A stretch of DNA of 64,000 nt. Origin: Theristus sp. LFF4_11 (Eukaryota > Nematoda > Chromadorea > Monhysterida > Xyalidae). A program made the translations under genes and the position numbers. Location of the stretch: contig JASANC010001923.1 in NCBI GenBank assembly GCA_030248135.1, positions 1-64,000 on the forward strand, written 5' to 3'. The notes beneath the pieces are model-generated. The model was given only the letters and a program-made list of their open reading frames with translations. It made no database searches and had not been told where the DNA came from. Shown here in pieces: positions 12,301-22,849 of this stretch (position 1 is its first letter; every line of letters starts with the position of its first letter).

Positions 12301-15300
12301 CGTGTGTGTGCGCGCGTGCGTGTGTCACCAGTAAGCCGTCGGTGATCAGCCAACCGACAGCTCATACATCCTTGGCACGTGTGTGTGCGCGCGTGCGTGT
12401 GTCACCAGTAAGCCGACGGTGATCAGCCAACCGACGGCTCATACATCCTTGACGTGTGTGTGTGTGTGTGTGCGTGCGTGTGTCACCAGTAAGCCGTCGG
12501 TGATCAGCCAACCGACGGCTCATACATCCTTGGCACGTGTGTGTGCGCGCGTGCGTGTGTCACCAGTAAGCCGTCGGTGATCAGCCAACCGACGGCTCAT
12601 ACATCCTTGGCACGTGTGTGTGCGCGTGCGTGTGTCACCAGTAAGCCGTCGGTGATCAGCTAACCGACGGCTCATACATCCTTGGCACGTGTGTGCGCGC
12701 GCGTGCGTGTGTCACCAGTAAGCCGTCGGTGATCAGCCAACCGACGGCTCATACATCCTTGACGTGTGTGTGCGCGTGCGTGTGTCACCAGTAAGCCGTC
12801 GGTGATCAGCCAACCGACGGCTCATACATCCTTGACGTGTGTGTGCGCGTGCGTGTGTCACCAGTAAGCCGTCGGTGATCAGCCAACCGACGGCTCATAC
12901 ATCCTTGACGTGTGTGTGCGCGTGCGTGTGTCACCAGTAAGCCGTCGGTGATCAGCCAACCGACGGCTCATACATCCTTGGCACGTGTGTGCGCGCGTGC
13001 GTGTGTCACCAGTAAGCCGTCGGTGATCAGCCAACCGACGGCTCATACGTCCTTGACGTGTGTGTGTGTGTGCGCGTGCGTGTGTCACCAGTAAGCCGTC
13101 GGTGATCAGCCAACCGACGGCTCATACATCCTTGACGTGTGTGTGTGTGTGCGCGTGTGTGTGTCACCAGTAAGCCGTCGGTGATCAGCCAACCGATGGC
13201 TCATACATCCTTGACGTGTGTGTGTGTGCGCGCGTGCGTGTGTCACCAGTAAGCCGTCGGTGATCAGCCAACCGACGGCTCATACATCCTTGACGTGTGT
13301 GTGTGTGTGCGCGTGTGTGTGTCACCAGTAAGCCGTCGGTGATCAGCCAACCGACGGCTCATACATCCTTGGCACGTGTGTGTGTGCGCGTGCGTGTGTC
13401 GCCAGTAAGCCGTCGTTGACCAGCAAACCGATGTCTCATACAAGCTTGGCGTGTGTATTTGACAATGAAAAGCAGTATTTTTCACGATGCAAACTATTTT
13501 AAAGAATAAAACCTAAACAGATAAAGACGACAATAATAAAAGCTGCGCAACATGAAATGTTGCATTTAATGCAAATTTCATGCACTTTATAAGTCGCAAC
13601 TTAAAATGAGTCATAAAACGACAAACTCGCGCTTTATGTTGAATGGAAAATATGTTGCTTAAAACGACTACTTGATCACGTAGTCATGCAAATTTAAAGC
13701 CAGCATTTCACGACATAAAAAAATCGTTTTCCTGTGCTGGCCTTCAATTGCTGACCTCGAAACAATTTGGTTTTAGGGGTATTTGTGTTGTTAAGCAAAG
13801 CAAAGTTCTTCACCTTTTCATGGAGCCGTGATACCCCTCACTGGGATTATTCGTTTTTGCGCCGATGCTGTCCCAGTGGCCCCAGCGTACGATGTGCTTT
13901 GCACTATTCGGATTCAACCACTCACGCTGTTAGAGAAAGTAAATAATTGAATGGTTTGGTTTCTGTGTTGGCTGCTGTACATAAGTCTTATATTTTCATA
14001 ATACACAACCTCCATGTATTGTCTGAACCCGTTGAACAATCGCATGCCGTTGGTGCAGCCACTTTCAGCCATTTTCTCTGCCATTCGATGAACCGAGTTA
14101 GCCCACCAGCCGTCAATCAGATCTGGGTCGAGCAGCGGTAGGCTTCTGATCTACATTCATTGACATACATGAGTGAATCAATCAATTTGGTGACAAAATA
14201 AGGTCATCGCATTCAATACGGGTCATGATACCTGGTCGATCCAGGAAGCGATCGTGTGCTCAATGTTGCCGTTGTTGCTGCTGCTTTGTTTTCCAGCCCA
14301 ATTAGCGAACTGGAGCGACTGCTGCCGAATCAGTTTTACGTAGTGCCAATGACATCCACGGATCTAAATTGTTTTAACTGTTTTTTTGTTCAAATAAAGT
14401 TTCAATTACCGCGGGAAAATTATTACATAAAAGGGTATTACCGTGACACTTGTTCAATTGCTCGCCACGGCGCCTGCTCGAAATCTAGAACCGCGTATCT
14501 CCATTTGACGTGAAAGCCCCGCGCTTCCATCGCATGGCGCAATCCCTCGAACACAAGTCGGTAGGCCGCTGTTGTGCGCGTGTTCATCAAACAGTGCGCC
14601 ACTGCGACGTACGTCTCTCCGATCTAAAGACGATGTAGAGAACAATGACTGAATGGTTGTTTGTTTTATGTTGATTTGCAGTCACTGGTTTGATAAAATC
14701 AAACTTATGTCCCAGTGAGTTTTATTGAAAAATTTACCGGCACGTGGATGATGAACATCTGCCAATCGCGTGACGGAACTGGATCCCATGTACCGTCGCA
14801 GAAAATCACAATTGCCTCAGCAAGCACTCTCTGTTCGCTCGGCGCGCATAACAGCAAAATTCGCAGCTCAGTGTCACGCAAAAGTATGCGGCTAAAATGA
14901 GTTTTCATTGCTGTGCAGTTCAGTAACAATTTGTGGAAACAGTTTTCAGTAACGACGCAGATTGGTGGTATTTCGAGGGAACCATAAATTTGAACGTAAG
15001 CTGATTCGCCATACGCGTACCACTCGCGCTGTCCGTGTTCGTTTCGATAGGACAATGTGCAAAGCCGCTTAATCTGCGTCCATTCGATTCTCGACAATTC
15101 AGATTCGGGTTTGAACACGCCACGGCAGGCACAGCGTGACGGCGATGGCGACGGGCCGCTTGTTGCGCGGTTCGCTCACCGATGTTAGGCACAAGGCGCT
15201 TCAATCCAAACGCGTTGCGGCCCTGCGCACGTTCGCGCTCAATCGAGCGAATGAGAACCTGTAAGTCGTAGCTTAGAAGTTTCTTGGTCGTAGCACGTTT

Positions 15301-15989
15301 CTTGGTTGATTAAGTTGTGATTTTTAAAAATTTTCATTTTATTGATTTTTAATGTAAATTACAATCCCATTATGACCTATTTTTTCAAACGTGTCCCACT
15401 GAAATGACGTCATGTGCCACAAAACATGTGCTTGTCGTTTACAGCAAACCAGACTTTCCGTTTAGCCGATTTCTTCCCGTAAACAAATGGTGAATGTCGA
15501 ATCAGTCACACCAAACTGAAATTTTAGTGCCTGTACTTTGACAAACGGGCGTTTTTAAATAAAATGACGTCACGTTAGTCCGGACACGTTTGAATAAATC
15601 CACAATACCTTGTTCAGTGTGTGTCTGTAGTTTGCTCCTCTTTCAATTTTTCTCAGAACCTCCAGTTTGACACCTCGAGCCAGCACTTCGTGATACGTGT
15701 GTGGCTGGCACCGTGGATGATGGTTCTGGTCAATGTCGTACTGGTAGTGCTGCAATCGATTGTCTCCGTGTGCCAGTCGCCAGGTGTTGTACGCCCTTGC
15801 TGGCTCGTTGTTTGTTTCGTCCGCTGTCGCTTCCTTTCGGCAGCGGACACACGAATAGTAGGCCGCCGTGTCAGTGCTGTTGGTTTGCGTAAATTCGTAC
15901 CAGCTGTTTTCGGTGCCAGCACGTTCGGCACGTGCAAAAAGAACCCGATGCCGACGTTGCGTGCTTGGCTGACCGATCAGCAACGGTAT
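9302..15989 (-). CDS. FLYWCH zinc-finger / MULE-family transposase with Gln-His-rich C-terminal linker
   Basis: MULE transposases cut and paste Mutator-like DNA elements. Minus-strand exons: 15609-15989 (FLYWCH-type finger, SCVRCRK ... HYQYDIDQNHHPRC), 15180-15258, about 14744-15118 (5' border unresolved; contains EAIVIFCDGTWDPVPSRDWQ, the first catalytic Asp region), 14442-14623 (ETYVAVAHCLMNTRTTAAYR and VLDFEQAPWRAI), 14232-14321, 14010-14145, 13814-13926 (WLNPNSAKHIVRWGHWDS, AKTNNPSEGYHGSM) and 9302-10231. The MULE match is the DGTW...LMN-T-TAAY...DFE-A...TNN-EGYH series. The last exon ends in a 54-bp coding repeat. Its end (GAGG|GTATAAC) joins in phase to the USP Cys box at 9191. The first exon begins at an acceptor and has no ATG, so the start lies upstream, possibly cut off by the 16-kb insertions. 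Confidence 0.88.
9311..9715 (-). repeat. Coding minisatellite, 54-bp unit encoding Gln/His/Phe repeats
   Basis: Read on the minus strand in the transposase frame, each unit encodes HFQQQQQHFQQQHHQQQQ. About six full units plus partial ones sit between the transposase core and the USP domain. Repeat number stays in frame because the unit is a multiple of three. Confidence 0.9.
10266..10454. mobile_element. Mariner-type MITE (189 bp), copy A
   Basis: Inverted ends CGGTATGGCCGATTAAA and TTTATTCGGCCATACTG are flanked by TA on both sides (10264-10265 and 10455-10456), the target duplication of Tc1/mariner elements. A second copy with internal similarity is at 48155-48395. It lies in the intron between transposase exons 13814-13926 and 9302-10231. 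Confidence 0.85.
10862..13455. repeat. Minisatellite of ~33 units (~78 bp) with a perfect stem-loop and GT/GC-rich tract in each unit
   Basis: Every unit contains the stem AGCCGTCGGT and its complement ACCGACGGCT around a GATCAGCCA loop, then CATACATCCTTG, then an alternating (GT)n/GCGCGTGCGTGTGT tract of variable length. Several higher-order runs of variants repeat (for example TAAGCCGACGG with a GACGTGTGTG spacer). It fills most of the 3.58-kb intron between transposase exons. The open frames across it are simply the repeat in different frames. Confidence 0.97.
15373..15605. mobile_element. TA-flanked MITE (233 bp), copy A
   Basis: Inverted ends share TTCAAACGTGTCC and inner TGACGTCA, and TA flanks both ends. 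A second copy of exactly the same length is at 57954-58186. On the minus strand its right-hand TA is the TA of the splice donor AAG|GTATTG that ends transposase exon 15609-15989. Confidence 0.85.
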
Positions 15990-16033
15990 CTGCCAATTGA
16001 AAAATACTCAATTTTGTGAACGATGAAGTTAGA

Positions 16034-17133
16034 TGTTACTAGCAAATAACCCGTGCCTACGGCACGGTTAGCTAATGAAAACAATTATTTTTGAGTGGAT
16101 TTTGACTTTCTTGACCCGGATGATCCGGACAAAAATGCATTGGAATTTGATTTTGAGTTGCTTCAACCGACTGTTATTAATTTACCATAGCAATGATCGT
16201 TCAAAATATAAAAGCAATTTTTTAATCAGCAACAAACAACTGCTATTCCCGTTTAAAATATCAAAATTTTCCCTCTGTTAGTAGCTTCTTCATTGTCGCT
16301 AATTTTTGTTTCACTCTTCTTTGATCAGCTGTATTGCATTGTTGTTCCTGTTCAAAGTATCAAAAATCAATCTTGTTTTATTTCTTTTTCATGTCGTCAA
16401 TTGTTGTTCAACTGCCATTCCCTCTCAAAAAAATCAAAAACAACGTTGTTTGATCAGACAACGTTGTTTAATCAGCAAAAATCAACCGATACCCGTTTGA
16501 AGTATTTGAAACTTAAAAAGCAACCTGTTCAGTGTAAAAAAATGTTTTTTGTGATGCATGAATAGCAATAATCCCGTCCAAAAAGCAATCTTTTTAGCGA
16601 TCTCTTTCTACTGTCATCCCCGTTAAAAGCACGATAAAACAATTTTTAATCAGAAACAACCAACTGCTATTCCCGTTCAAAATATTAAAAGGCAATCTCT
16701 TCTGATCAGCAACATTCAACTGTTAATCGATTAAAATTAATCGATTGTATGTGGACCGTTCCACTGATTTGCTATCGATCATGGTCAGGACTTTGTTGAT
16801 GCTCTACTCAGGTCTTTGTTGATGCTGCAATCTTTTTGTAGTGGAACCTGTTCAGCCTATTTGTTCAGCAACAATCAATTGCCGTGCTTTTTAGTAATTC
16901 GATTGGTGTATATGGCGAACAGCAGCAGCAGCAGCCAAATCAAAGTTGTCGATCACAACCTAATATTTTTATTGCATGGGAATGATGATGATTTGGACTT
17001 TTCACAGAACAGAGATTGAAAAAAATTCACATGAATCATGAATAAAAAGTGGAGTGAAGCTACAGATAATGCTATATATAGCAAAAAGCTGCGGACAAAC
17101 AATCAAACAAACTTTCTTACTATCTTAGTATAA
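16034..17133 (+). mobile_element. Helentron-like non-autonomous element, copy 1 (tentative)
   Basis: It starts ACTAGCAAATAACCCGTGCC with a GTGCC-TAC-GGCAC mini-hairpin (about 16051-16066), carries irregular repeats of CAACTGCCATTCCCGTTTAAA-like text, and ends TTACTATCTTAGTATAATA. The same beginning and end flank copy 2 immediately downstream. No Rep/helicase frame is present, so family assignment rests on termini only. Confidence 0.5.
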
Positions 17134-19038
17134 TACTAGCAAATTGACCCGTGCCTACGGCACGGTTAGCTGATAAATACAACCATTATTTTTGAGTTGG
17201 TTTTCCCCTTTTGACCTTGCCCACGACGCGGACTCAAAATCCGCAACCTTTTTAATCAGCAACAAACAACTGCCATTCCCTATTAAAGTATCAAAATCAA
17301 TTCTCGCATTTATTAGCTTTTCAATGTCGCTTATTTGTCCTTTCATTCTTTTCTAATCAGTTGCATTCCACTGTCCTTCCCGTTTAAAGTATCAAAAAAA
17401 CAATCTCCTTTGATCAGCATCAATTAACAGCCATTCCCGCTTAAAGTTTTAAAATTAATCTTGTTTGGTTAGCTTTTCAATGTCGTCACATGTTGTTCAA
17501 TCGCCATTCCTGTTAAAAAAATTATAAAAAAAACAATGTCGTTTGGTTAACAACAATTAACTGATACCGGTTTAAGTTTTTGTTCCAGTTTAAAATACAG
17601 GTTTAAGAAAAGCAATCTGCTTCAGGCAGCTGTCATTTCTGAATAGGCAACACTGTTCTAAATACCCATTGGAAAGCACCCGCTTTTGACTTGGTAATGG
17701 TTTTTTACCCGCTTACCCTAACCTAAGCCAGGCCTTTTAGAGTGTAAATGTCAAAAAGGCAACACTTCTGAACCATTGTTGCAAAACGCCAACTTTCGTT
17801 TTGATAAGTTGCTTCTTTTTCCCGCTTACTCTAACCTAAGCTAAGGTTTTTAAAGTTTAAATGACGAAAAATGCAAAAAATTTCTGAATATTCGCTGCAA
17901 AACGGCCACTTTTGTGTGGTATGTTTACTACTCTTACCTTTAACCCTAACCTTAGCCAAGGATTTTTGATAGAATGGAAATGACAAAACAGCAACATTTT
18001 ACTGAATACCCGTAGCAAAGCTCACCTAAGCCAAGCCTTTTAAAGTTTAAATGACGAAAAATGCAAAACTTTTCTGAATATTCGCTGCAAAACAGCCACT
18101 TTTGTGTGGTATGTTTACTGCTCTTATTTTCAACCCTAACCTTAGCCAAGGATTTTTGATAGAATGGAAATGACAAAACAGCAACATTTTACTGAATATC
18201 CGTAGCAAAGCTCCCGCTTTTGTTTTGAATGTTTACTTCTTTTCCCCGCTTACTCTAACCTAAGCCAGTTCTTTTTGATTGAGTGCAACAAAAAGCAACA
18301 CGTTTCTGAGTACCCATTGTGTAAAACGGTCGCTTTTGTTTTGTTATGTAGCTTTTCTATCCTAAGTGATGCATTTTCTATGATAAAAAAAAACAAATGA
18401 AGGAAAAAGCAACAATTTTCTACATTTTACTGAACACCCGTAGCACTTAAAGCTCCCGCTTTTGTTTTGAATGTTTACTTCTTTTCCCCGCTTACCCTAA
18501 CCTAAGCCAGTTCTTTTTGATTGAGTGCAACAAAAAGCAACACGTTTCTGAGTACCCATTGTGTAAAACGGTCGCTTTTGTTTTGTTATGTGGCTTTTCT
18601 ATCCTAAGTGACGCATTTTCTATGATAAAAACAAATGAAGGAAAAAGCAACGATTTTCTAAATACTCGTTGTAAACACCGGCTTTATAAAAAGTCTACCT
18701 TGTAAAAAGAGCGATCAACTTGCAAGCGATTGTTTTAAAAACTCGTTTTTTGTGAAAAAACTCCATCGTCTACAATGGAGTCCTTGCAATTCTTACGATT
18801 GTCTCGCTTGAGCAAAACTCTTGAGCAAAAGGCATCATGATGACTAACGTCATGTGGAATGACTATTTGAACTTTCCATTGTCATTAGAAAATGGAGTAT
18901 GAGTATTCAGCTGATGATGACTTAAATGACATAAATAGCAAAATTGGCTCAAACTTGTAAATTTTAATAGCCAATCAACGTAGCGGAACGGACCTGACTT
19001 ACATACATACACAGTTACTATCTTAGTATTATAGATTA
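17134..19038 (+). mobile_element. Helentron-like non-autonomous element, copy 2 (tentative)
   Basis: It opens ACTAGCAAATTGACCCGTGC with the same GTGCC/GGCAC hairpin and ends TTACTATCTTAGTATTATAG, followed by GATAGATAGATAG. Internally it holds an imperfect ~130-bp duplication (about 17865-18000 against 18045-18180), another pair (about 18205-18400 against 18445-18640), and several reverse copies of the CCTAACCTAAGCC motif. Confidence 0.5.
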
Positions 19039-19572
19039 TAGATAGATAGATAGATTCGCGTACAGTACACGATTTTTGCAGGACTGGTATTTTCCTTAAT
19101 ATTTAAAATAACGATTTCTGATAAACAATGTTGAGCCTCCGATTTTTATGTGCGTACATTAACGCTTACGTTAACTCGTTAACTCATGATTTTGTGTTAC
19201 TGACATCTCGGCTCAAGTGGAGCTTTTCACGTTTTTTGTGTTCGTAAATTCTATGCCAACTTTTCTAGAGGTCGAATGCCTGCTGGTCGAGTAGACTGCG
19301 GCGTGCTGGCCTGGTCCGAACATGACATATCCACTGTTTGTTGATTTCATGGCAAAACAGCAACTGCAACACGGTGCAGACATGAGGCGCTTTTTGGTTG
19401 GTTATTGGTTTCATTTCAATGGCTTTAATTGGTCGATATTCGGTGAGAGTTTGTTTTTTTTCTTCAATAAGTCATAACTTTTGCAATTATCCACTGTTTT
19501 CCAAAATGCGCACAGAGCCGACAATTAAAACTGCCATGCGCCGGTCAAGTGAACGTTCACAAGAGCGAGCTG

Positions 19573-22416
19573 ATGTCGGAGCCGCTAAACAACGAACAGC
19601 ATCTGCGGGCGCTGATCACGTTTGCGAGGGCGTCAATGGAAGAATTCGACGGACGGATTGAGGGACAGTTGAAGGATTCGATCGATTGTATTGTGGTGGA
19701 CGTTCCGAAACTCGTGCGAAATGGTGAGTAATTGGCGGCGCTCAAGTGAATGAACACGGCGCAAAGTTCTTGCGCAAAAGTCAATCAAGAAAGCAAATTT
19801 TGTGTGTTGGATCAATGAATCAGTGAAAAATTCAAGGATGTAATTTGCATCTTTCTTCGAAAAATCAGGCCAAAAAAGAATGCAAATTGCGCCCATTTGG
19901 GTGCAAAAAGCATGGTCTATAACTGCATCAGTTTGTGACTTTTCAGTCACGTGTCTCAATTTAAATGCGCCAAAACGACGGCGTGCAGTCAATGATAAAT
20001 CGTGTCATGAGCGAGCTGAACTCCAAGTCGACAGTTGCCATACCCGACCACGAGACGTCAGTTGCACGTCAGCAGGCAACTGGTGGCACCAACAGAGCTG
20101 CGATGCCGCTCGTTTCTGGTCGGTGTTTGGTTGGCTGGACTTCAATGAAAATGGATGCACACAAAGCGTCTTGTCAACTGCTGAATGGGCGGAAACAAAA
20201 AATACAACAATGGCTTCTTCAGTCATCGAAACTAAAGTCGTCATATTTTTTCATTTGTGTGGCTTTGGTGCGCAGATCCGGCCGGTGCATTGGAGACGGT
20301 GAAATCGAAGAAATCATCACCAGGAAAACGGCATCTATCGGCGACGACCGCACGACCGTCACCGCAATCGCTGCAACGCTGGAACGAGCGGAGCCAAAAG
20401 CAGCGACGTCAACAAAGTTCAGATGTAAAAAATGGCAGGGAGAAACAGCTTTTTCACCTACATAGGTGTCATGGACGCCTGAAACTTTTTGATGACACCT
20501 AAGATTTTGAATAACTGACGTACCACTGATGCACAGGAAATCGGTGACACCGACAACTGGCGGCCGCAGAGGCTGACCGCAAGAAGACGGCAGCTGACGC
20601 GGCGAAGGCACTCGCCAAGAAGCAACAACAGCCGCTGACTGGTACTTCAACTGTATTGAGTCCAGCAAAGGAAGCAGCAGCCGGGGCGACAACAACAACA
20701 CTTGGGGCAAAGAAGACTCGTCGCACGACAATAGCTGGCAATCAGAAAGTGGCCGAACAACGAAACTTGAGGTGGTCAACCACTCGTCAACTTGATCACG
20801 CCAATTGCGCCGAGCTCAAAGGCAGCCGTTACGAAACGACGGTCGGCCGTAGAGTCCGTGGCCGATAGAAATCAGACCAAAAACGATGACGCTAAACAGC
20901 GTCAAGAAGACTACACTGTCGTCGAGGCGTCACAACAGGAGCACGTTCGGTTCGTTTGGTGTTGTTCATTGCTATTGCTGTTTGTCTGTTGTCAAGTCGT
21001 CAGACTGTTAAAGATAAATTGTATGGTCAATTTTCCCAAAAAATGTCATGATTTTCGAGATCGACAATCCTACATTTGCAGATGTTGACGTGTCTTGCGG
21101 TGTACGAGCAGCTGATGGTCTTGAAAGGAATCACGATTCTAACCGGCCACGACGTGCTAGAATTGGTTGAGGAGCCACAAGAGGCGGACAACGATAGCGA
21201 GAACGAGCGAAACACTGCGATCGCAGAGCAAGTGCAACAGTTGACGCACGATAATAAGTTGTTGCAAGCGGAAAATAATAGACTGTAGCAAAAGCACCCT
21301 GAGCTGAGAGAACAGCTTGTGTTGGATTGCTGGCACTTATGAAACTCTTGACTGTAGACCGATTGCTTTCTTTCACGTGTACTGAACAATACTTAATTAG
21401 CAGCGAAATAATGTGATGATGATGGTGGTGGTGGTGTGACTTCCAACATGATCTGGTTAAGTTGAACACAGTGCAACGAACTTCAGAGACGAGTGCTCTA
21501 TCATCATGGTTGTGAATTCAATTATGATTACAGAACCTGTCACTGCTGTGTCGTGTGCGTTTGATGCTGGACGCCAAGAGTCAAATGGAGCACGAATACA
21601 TCATGCTGACGCACCAGTGTGACATGCACGCAACAGTCACACCAGGTAGTTTCAGGTGCGTTTTGGCTTGTTTGGTAGGCTGATTTTTAACCAACTGGAA
21701 CAAGCGTTTTTTCATTGAAATTCCGATTTTGCATAATTGCGCGCTATGAAAACCATGGTTTGGTGCTATTGACAGATTCAAGAATGCCAACTGGTACTTT
21801 CCTGACGAAAAGCTAACAATTCCGCATCAAGAATATTTTTGTTCATTTTGTTCCAGGAGTCATTCGTGGATGAACAAGGGGAGAAGCTGACTGAGGCGCG
21901 TCATCGTGTGATCGATGTGATGGCCTCTAATCTGTTCAAGCTCACTGATGATGTGCACTCACAGATTGACAACGATGAACAAGGTTGGCTTGTAGCTTTC
22001 ACAGTGTGGTTTGTGCGTTTGAATCAGACATGCTGATTGGTTAATTGGTTCTATAGACCTGGTTAGACCAATCAGTCAGTTCAATTCAAAAGCAGACAAT
22101 TGTCTGTTAGTGTTACCTAGCAGTTCGACTGCAGTTCCTTTTACTTCGGAAGTTCAATTTCAACACTTTTATTTCCGCACACAAATAAAATAGTTTTCTT
22201 TGAACTTCTATATTTGTTAGACAAACCAGTGTATTTTTAGTATCACAGCGAGTGATCGGACAACGAGTGTCAAATGTCACCGCCGGTTGTCACAGCCGTC
22301 AACCGAGTTGAAGAACGACCAGCGACAAATCAAACCATTCGCAATGCAAGTGATGCGCGCGCAAATCAAAAGTGATCTTGGTGAGCGCTCAAGTGGTCTC
22401 CGTTTCACAGTCATAC
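19573..22416 (+). CDS. Unassigned multi-exon coding region(s), charged and partly coiled-coil
   Basis: Not recognised. Several splice-bounded open segments look coding: 19573-19723 (from ATG; MSEPLNNEQHLRALITFA... ending DCIVVDVPKLVRN before GTGAGT), about 20011-20130 (SMINRVMSELNSK), about 20275-20430 (basic, KKSSPGKRHLSATTARPSPQ), about 20552-20772 (DRKKTAADAAKALAKKQQQ, then KKTRRTTIAGNQK), about 21082-21288 (ends with a predicted coiled coil, IAEQVQQLTHDNKLLQAENN, and a stop), about 21534-21650, 21857-21983 (EKLTEARHRVIDVMASNLF) and about 22252-22380. Phases were not all reconciled, so this may be one gene or two. The basic Ser/Pro-rich middle with short helical ends is reminiscent of chromosomal or spindle proteins, but nothing diagnostic is present. 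Confidence 0.4.
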
Positions 22417-22849
22417 TGCTGAATGGCTGCAAAGCGATGGAAAACTCTGTATCCGTCATATATGTGTCTGTGCCGTGAGTGATGATGTGACAGACACATA
22501 TCACAGTGGCTGCACCACGTGTGGCATGCCGTTTTTTTTGTATCCTGTCATGATTACATTTCATGTTGTGCTTTGTCAGTTACAAGTTTATATGCTTCTT
22601 ACTAATTGCATACATTGTATGTGAAAACAAGTTTTCGACAGTTTAATGCGACCTTGGTTAACCTGTAATTTGAAAATCAAATCATCAAAAACAATCAAAA
22701 CGTTTGTGATTGTGTAAACGGCTAGTGGCTGCACCACATTTGAAAAATAATTGCATCCACGTACTTTTCATGCAGTGCCTTGTTGGCAAAATGTTTTCTT
22801 TACTACAATTTACTAAGCTTCTTGTTCATTGCGTGATTGGGGTAAATTG

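Noticed and set aside
10862..13485. Many 60-115 residue open frames in both strands across the minisatellite, and a CRISPR-like regular array
   Set aside because: They are the same ~78-bp unit in different frames. The spacers are not unique, each unit is a variant of one sequence, and the genome is eukaryotic, so neither genes nor CRISPR.
19573..21288. Borealin/INCENP-like chromosomal passenger protein
   Set aside because: The basic Ser/Pro-rich middle and helical ends are suggestive, but no diagnostic motif could be aligned and exon phases are incomplete.
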